This document shows, one piece after another, positions 34,135-35,680 of a DNA stretch of 35,680 bases. A model generated the notes under the pieces. That model had not been told where the DNA came from, searched no databases, and worked only from the letters and a program-made list of their open reading frames with translations. The number at the start of each line of letters is the position of its first letter. The stretch's first letter is position 1. Origin of the DNA: an uncultured Bacteroidaceae bacterium (lineage in GTDB: Bacteria; Bacteroidota; Bacteroidia; Bacteroidales; Bacteroidaceae). Position numbers and translations under genes: made by a program. Where the stretch lies: contig CAJOGQ010000017.1 of assembly GCA_905234125.1 (NCBI GenBank), positions 1 to 35,680 of the forward strand, given 5' to 3'.

Positions 34135-34891
34135 TGGTTACGACTATGACGCTACACTTGGTTCTATTAAGTCAGAGAAACAGGCTGCGCAGGATGCAGG
34201 TGATGAGTTATATGCCAATCAACTTTGGGCAGCAGAAACCATCATTAAAATCCATCAGCAGTTTGTTAAGACCTTCGAGTTGTTGAAGGCTGGGCGGTAT
34301 TACGAAGCATGGTGTGAAGCTGAACAGGTGGAGATAAACATTCAGTTCCTTGCCAGCAACTCGCAGGAAGGTTGGGGAAACGTAAAAGACATTTATTCGA
34401 GGGTACGCCAACTGCAATCACTTTATCCCTATAAGTTTTTTGCCAGTTACGTGATGCACGTGAAAAAAGAGAAGTGTAGTATTTGCGGAAAGGAACGTTC
34501 TATACATAATTTCTGTGGCCACCGCATTGGTAAGGTATATAACGGAGAGTTGTGTTGCAACATAGTTACTGATGCAGAACTTAAGGGTATTGATATAGTT
34601 GAAAATCCTGTTCACAAATATTCAGTTTTGTTTCCGTCAGATGCAGAAGGCCGTCATGACTACTATGACTACACGTTGGTTGAAGGACTGATGAAATACT
34701 GGAGCAAGCCTTTCCAGTTTTGGAAATATGTGGTTCGCAAGGTCTTTAAGCAAAAAGCAGAGTTCCCAGGCTTGACCAACGAATCCTACTGTCCTTGCGG
34801 ATCTGGCAAATCATATAGTGAATGTCGTGCTTTGAATGCAGAGGGAATAAAACATTGGATTTACACCTTTATGGTGGAACCGATAGATTGA
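34091..34891 (+). CDS. zinc-finger and SEC-C motif protein, last gene of the operon
   Basis: A 266-residue protein. Residues 1-110 are helical. A likely zinc site follows at 129-156 (CSIC, FCGH, GELCC). A SEC-C-type motif CPCGSGKSYSEC lies at 234-245, with Arg where many SEC-C motifs have a final Cys or His. SEC-C binds zinc and was first seen at the SecA C-terminus; it also occurs in many accessory proteins. The start at 34091 lies 44 bases inside the preceding gene and no later ATG fits before the domain, so the two are likely translationally coupled. Its role is unknown. Confidence 0.78.
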   Translation: MEMDLNYILAKLRSDGYDYDATLGSIKSEKQAAQDAGDELYANQLWAAETIIKIHQQFVKTFELLKAGRYYEAWCEAEQVEINIQFLASNSQEGWGNVKDIYSRVRQLQSLYPYKFFASYVMHVKKEKCSICGKERSIHNFCGHRIGKVYNGELCCNIVTDAELKGIDIVENPVHKYSVLFPSDAEGRHDYYDYTLVEGLMKYWSKPFQFWKYVVRKVFKQKAEFPGLTNESYCPCGSGKSYSECRALNAEGIKHWIYTFMVEPID

Positions 34892-34895
34892 AAAG

Positions 34896-34917
34896 AGATA
34901 ACCTATTGTCTACTTTT
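34896..34917 (+). terminator. weak hairpin plus T-tract after the candidate operon
   Basis: AGATAA (34896-34901) pairs with TTGTCT (34906-34911, one G-U) around a 4-nt loop, followed by ACTTTTT. The stem is short, but the position right after the last stop codon fits a terminator. Confidence 0.35.
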
Positions 34918-34930
34918 TCCATCTTACATC

Positions 34931-35133
34931 ATGAGTGAAGTAAGCGAAGCGATACCAACGAAATTTTTAGCTATTGATGACCGAATAATCAAGTTAAATG
35001 ATTACTTGCTAATCCAGGCAGTGAATATTAAGAATTGATGATAGCAATGGTACACCAATCGAACAAGCACTTCAACACCTATAAGGAGGGACTGGATTTA
35101 AAGTACTGCATGGAGTATGGGGGAGGCATTTGA
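34931..35133 (+). other. gap with two tiny overlapping open frames
   Basis: Between the SEC-C gene and the Crp/Fnr gene, a 35-codon frame (34931-35038, MSEVSEAIPTKFLAIDD...) overlaps by one base a 31-codon frame (35038-35133, MIAMVHQSNKHF...). Neither resembles a family I know. They may be remnants of a decayed gene at the edge of the accessory region, or chance. Confidence 0.2.
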
Positions 35134-35157
35134 CGAATCATAGGGCGAAACGATATT

Positions 35158-35680
35158 ATGGAACAAAAGTTTAGCAATAACTGTTTAGACCTCGAGACGC
35201 TGCGGGAGTTCTGCGAGCGAGAGGGTGAAAAGATTGCTTACCGCAAGGGTGACCAACTGGAGCGTGAGGGTGACCCGGCGCGGTGGTTCGCTTTTGTCAC
35301 TGAAGGATGTTTCAAATATATGAAATATGGCGTGAGCGACGACAAGGCACACATTACATGGTTCTCGTTTGAGGGTGAGTTCGTGTGCGACTACCCCACA
35401 TTTCTCTATGGCCGTCCGTCACAGGCCACAATTGAAGCCATGGTGCCCAGCCGTGTACTGAGGGTTACGGGTCAGCAACTGGAACTGTTTTTCAATCAAA
35501 ACATGGAAACGATGAAACTTCGAGCCATGATTGGTGAGCACATCCTCAGCCAGTTCCGTTCACGCTATCTTGACCTCCATTGTACTACGCCCCGTGAACG
35601 CTACGAAATGTTGCTGCAACGCTGTCCTGGTATCATGGAGTTTCTTGACTTACAAGACATCGCTTCGTTCTTGAACGTCC
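35158..35680 (+). CDS. Crp/Fnr-family transcriptional regulator (3' end outside window)
   Basis: An open frame from ATG 35158 runs without a stop for 174 codons to the window edge. Residues about 20-115 form the cyclic-nucleotide-binding-like beta roll (YRKGDQLEREGDPARWFAFV, TEGCFKYM, ITWFSFEGEFVCDYP). The dimerisation helix follows (about 125-150). The winged helix begins at FLDLQDIASFLNV, where the window ends. Such regulators in Bacteroidota usually lack the residues for cAMP binding. The codon use is more GC-rich than that of the preceding operon, suggesting the accessory region ends between 34.9 and 35.15 kb. Confidence 0.88.
   Translation, partial: MEQKFSNNCLDLETLREFCEREGEKIAYRKGDQLEREGDPARWFAFVTEGCFKYMKYGVSDDKAHITWFSFEGEFVCDYPTFLYGRPSQATIEAMVPSRVLRVTGQQLELFFNQNMETMKLRAMIGEHILSQFRSRYLDLHCTTPRERYEMLLQRCPGIMEFLDLQDIASFLNV

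Noticed and set aside
25800-35157. Integrated mobile element with integrase and attachment sites
   Set aside because: No integrase, transposase, tRNA gene or flanking direct repeats were seen; only AT-richness and gene content suggest transfer.

Overview
The window looks like a Bacteroidales chromosome, most likely Prevotella or a close relative. The sequence signs are Bacteroidota-type promoters (TAnnTTTG at -7, four of them with a TTTG about 19-20 nt upstream), a gldH-ricT-holB cluster, a C-terminal tail typical of type IX secretion, proteins built from hybrid two-component system (HTCS) parts, and carbohydrate genes (GH43, GH67, xylA). I see no rRNA, tRNA, CRISPR array, transposase or integrase. 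No stretch over 300 bases lacks a gene. The longest gaps are 1-231, 5043-5280 and 27868-28111.

Layout. Positions 1-1.7 kb hold a Dabb protein and a secreted GH43 enzyme on the minus strand. Positions 1.8-5.0 kb hold recX, a ComF-type phosphoribosyltransferase, a low-molecular-weight tyrosine phosphatase and a DUF4421-type protein. Positions 5.2-7.8 kb hold a His/Cys-rich small membrane protein and a TonB-dependent receptor, plausibly for metal or metal-ligand uptake. Positions 7.9-12.5 kb hold a receiver-AraC regulator with a degenerate kinase remnant, ugd, and a GH67 alpha-glucuronidase lacking the usual N-terminal domain. Convergent to these (12.4-17.2 kb) are an M6-type protease, a sensor with 14 propeller repeats but no kinase, and a SpoU-type RNA methyltransferase. 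The two HTCS-like proteins are complementary halves of a normal HTCS. Positions 17.3-25.7 kb are core genes: gldH, ricT, holB, metF, a membrane protein, a YpfJ-type metallopeptidase, a TonB C-terminal-domain protein, xylA and an MgtC-family protein.

From about 25.8 to 34.9 kb the sequence becomes visibly AT-richer and accessory. A Schlafen/AlbA_2-type regulator is divergent from a compact five-gene operon: (1) an amino-type DNA methyltransferase; (2) an 814-residue protein with an N-terminal MORC/Hsp90-like GHKL ATPase and a C-terminal histidine-kinase module; (3) a 550-residue protein whose N-terminus resembles a response-regulator receiver with a large insertion; (4) a small one-helix membrane protein; (5) a zinc-finger/SEC-C protein. 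Junctions are tight (4-bp and 44-bp overlaps, gaps of 3 and 12 bp). I read this as a candidate undescribed defence or DNA-surveillance system in which methylation is linked to a two-component-like relay. Its function is inference. The window ends inside a Crp/Fnr-family regulator gene.

Smaller features include four in-register 7-bp tandem repeats between genes, one of which supplies the recX stop codon, and a long hairpin inside the overlapping 3' ends of the GH67 and M6 genes.
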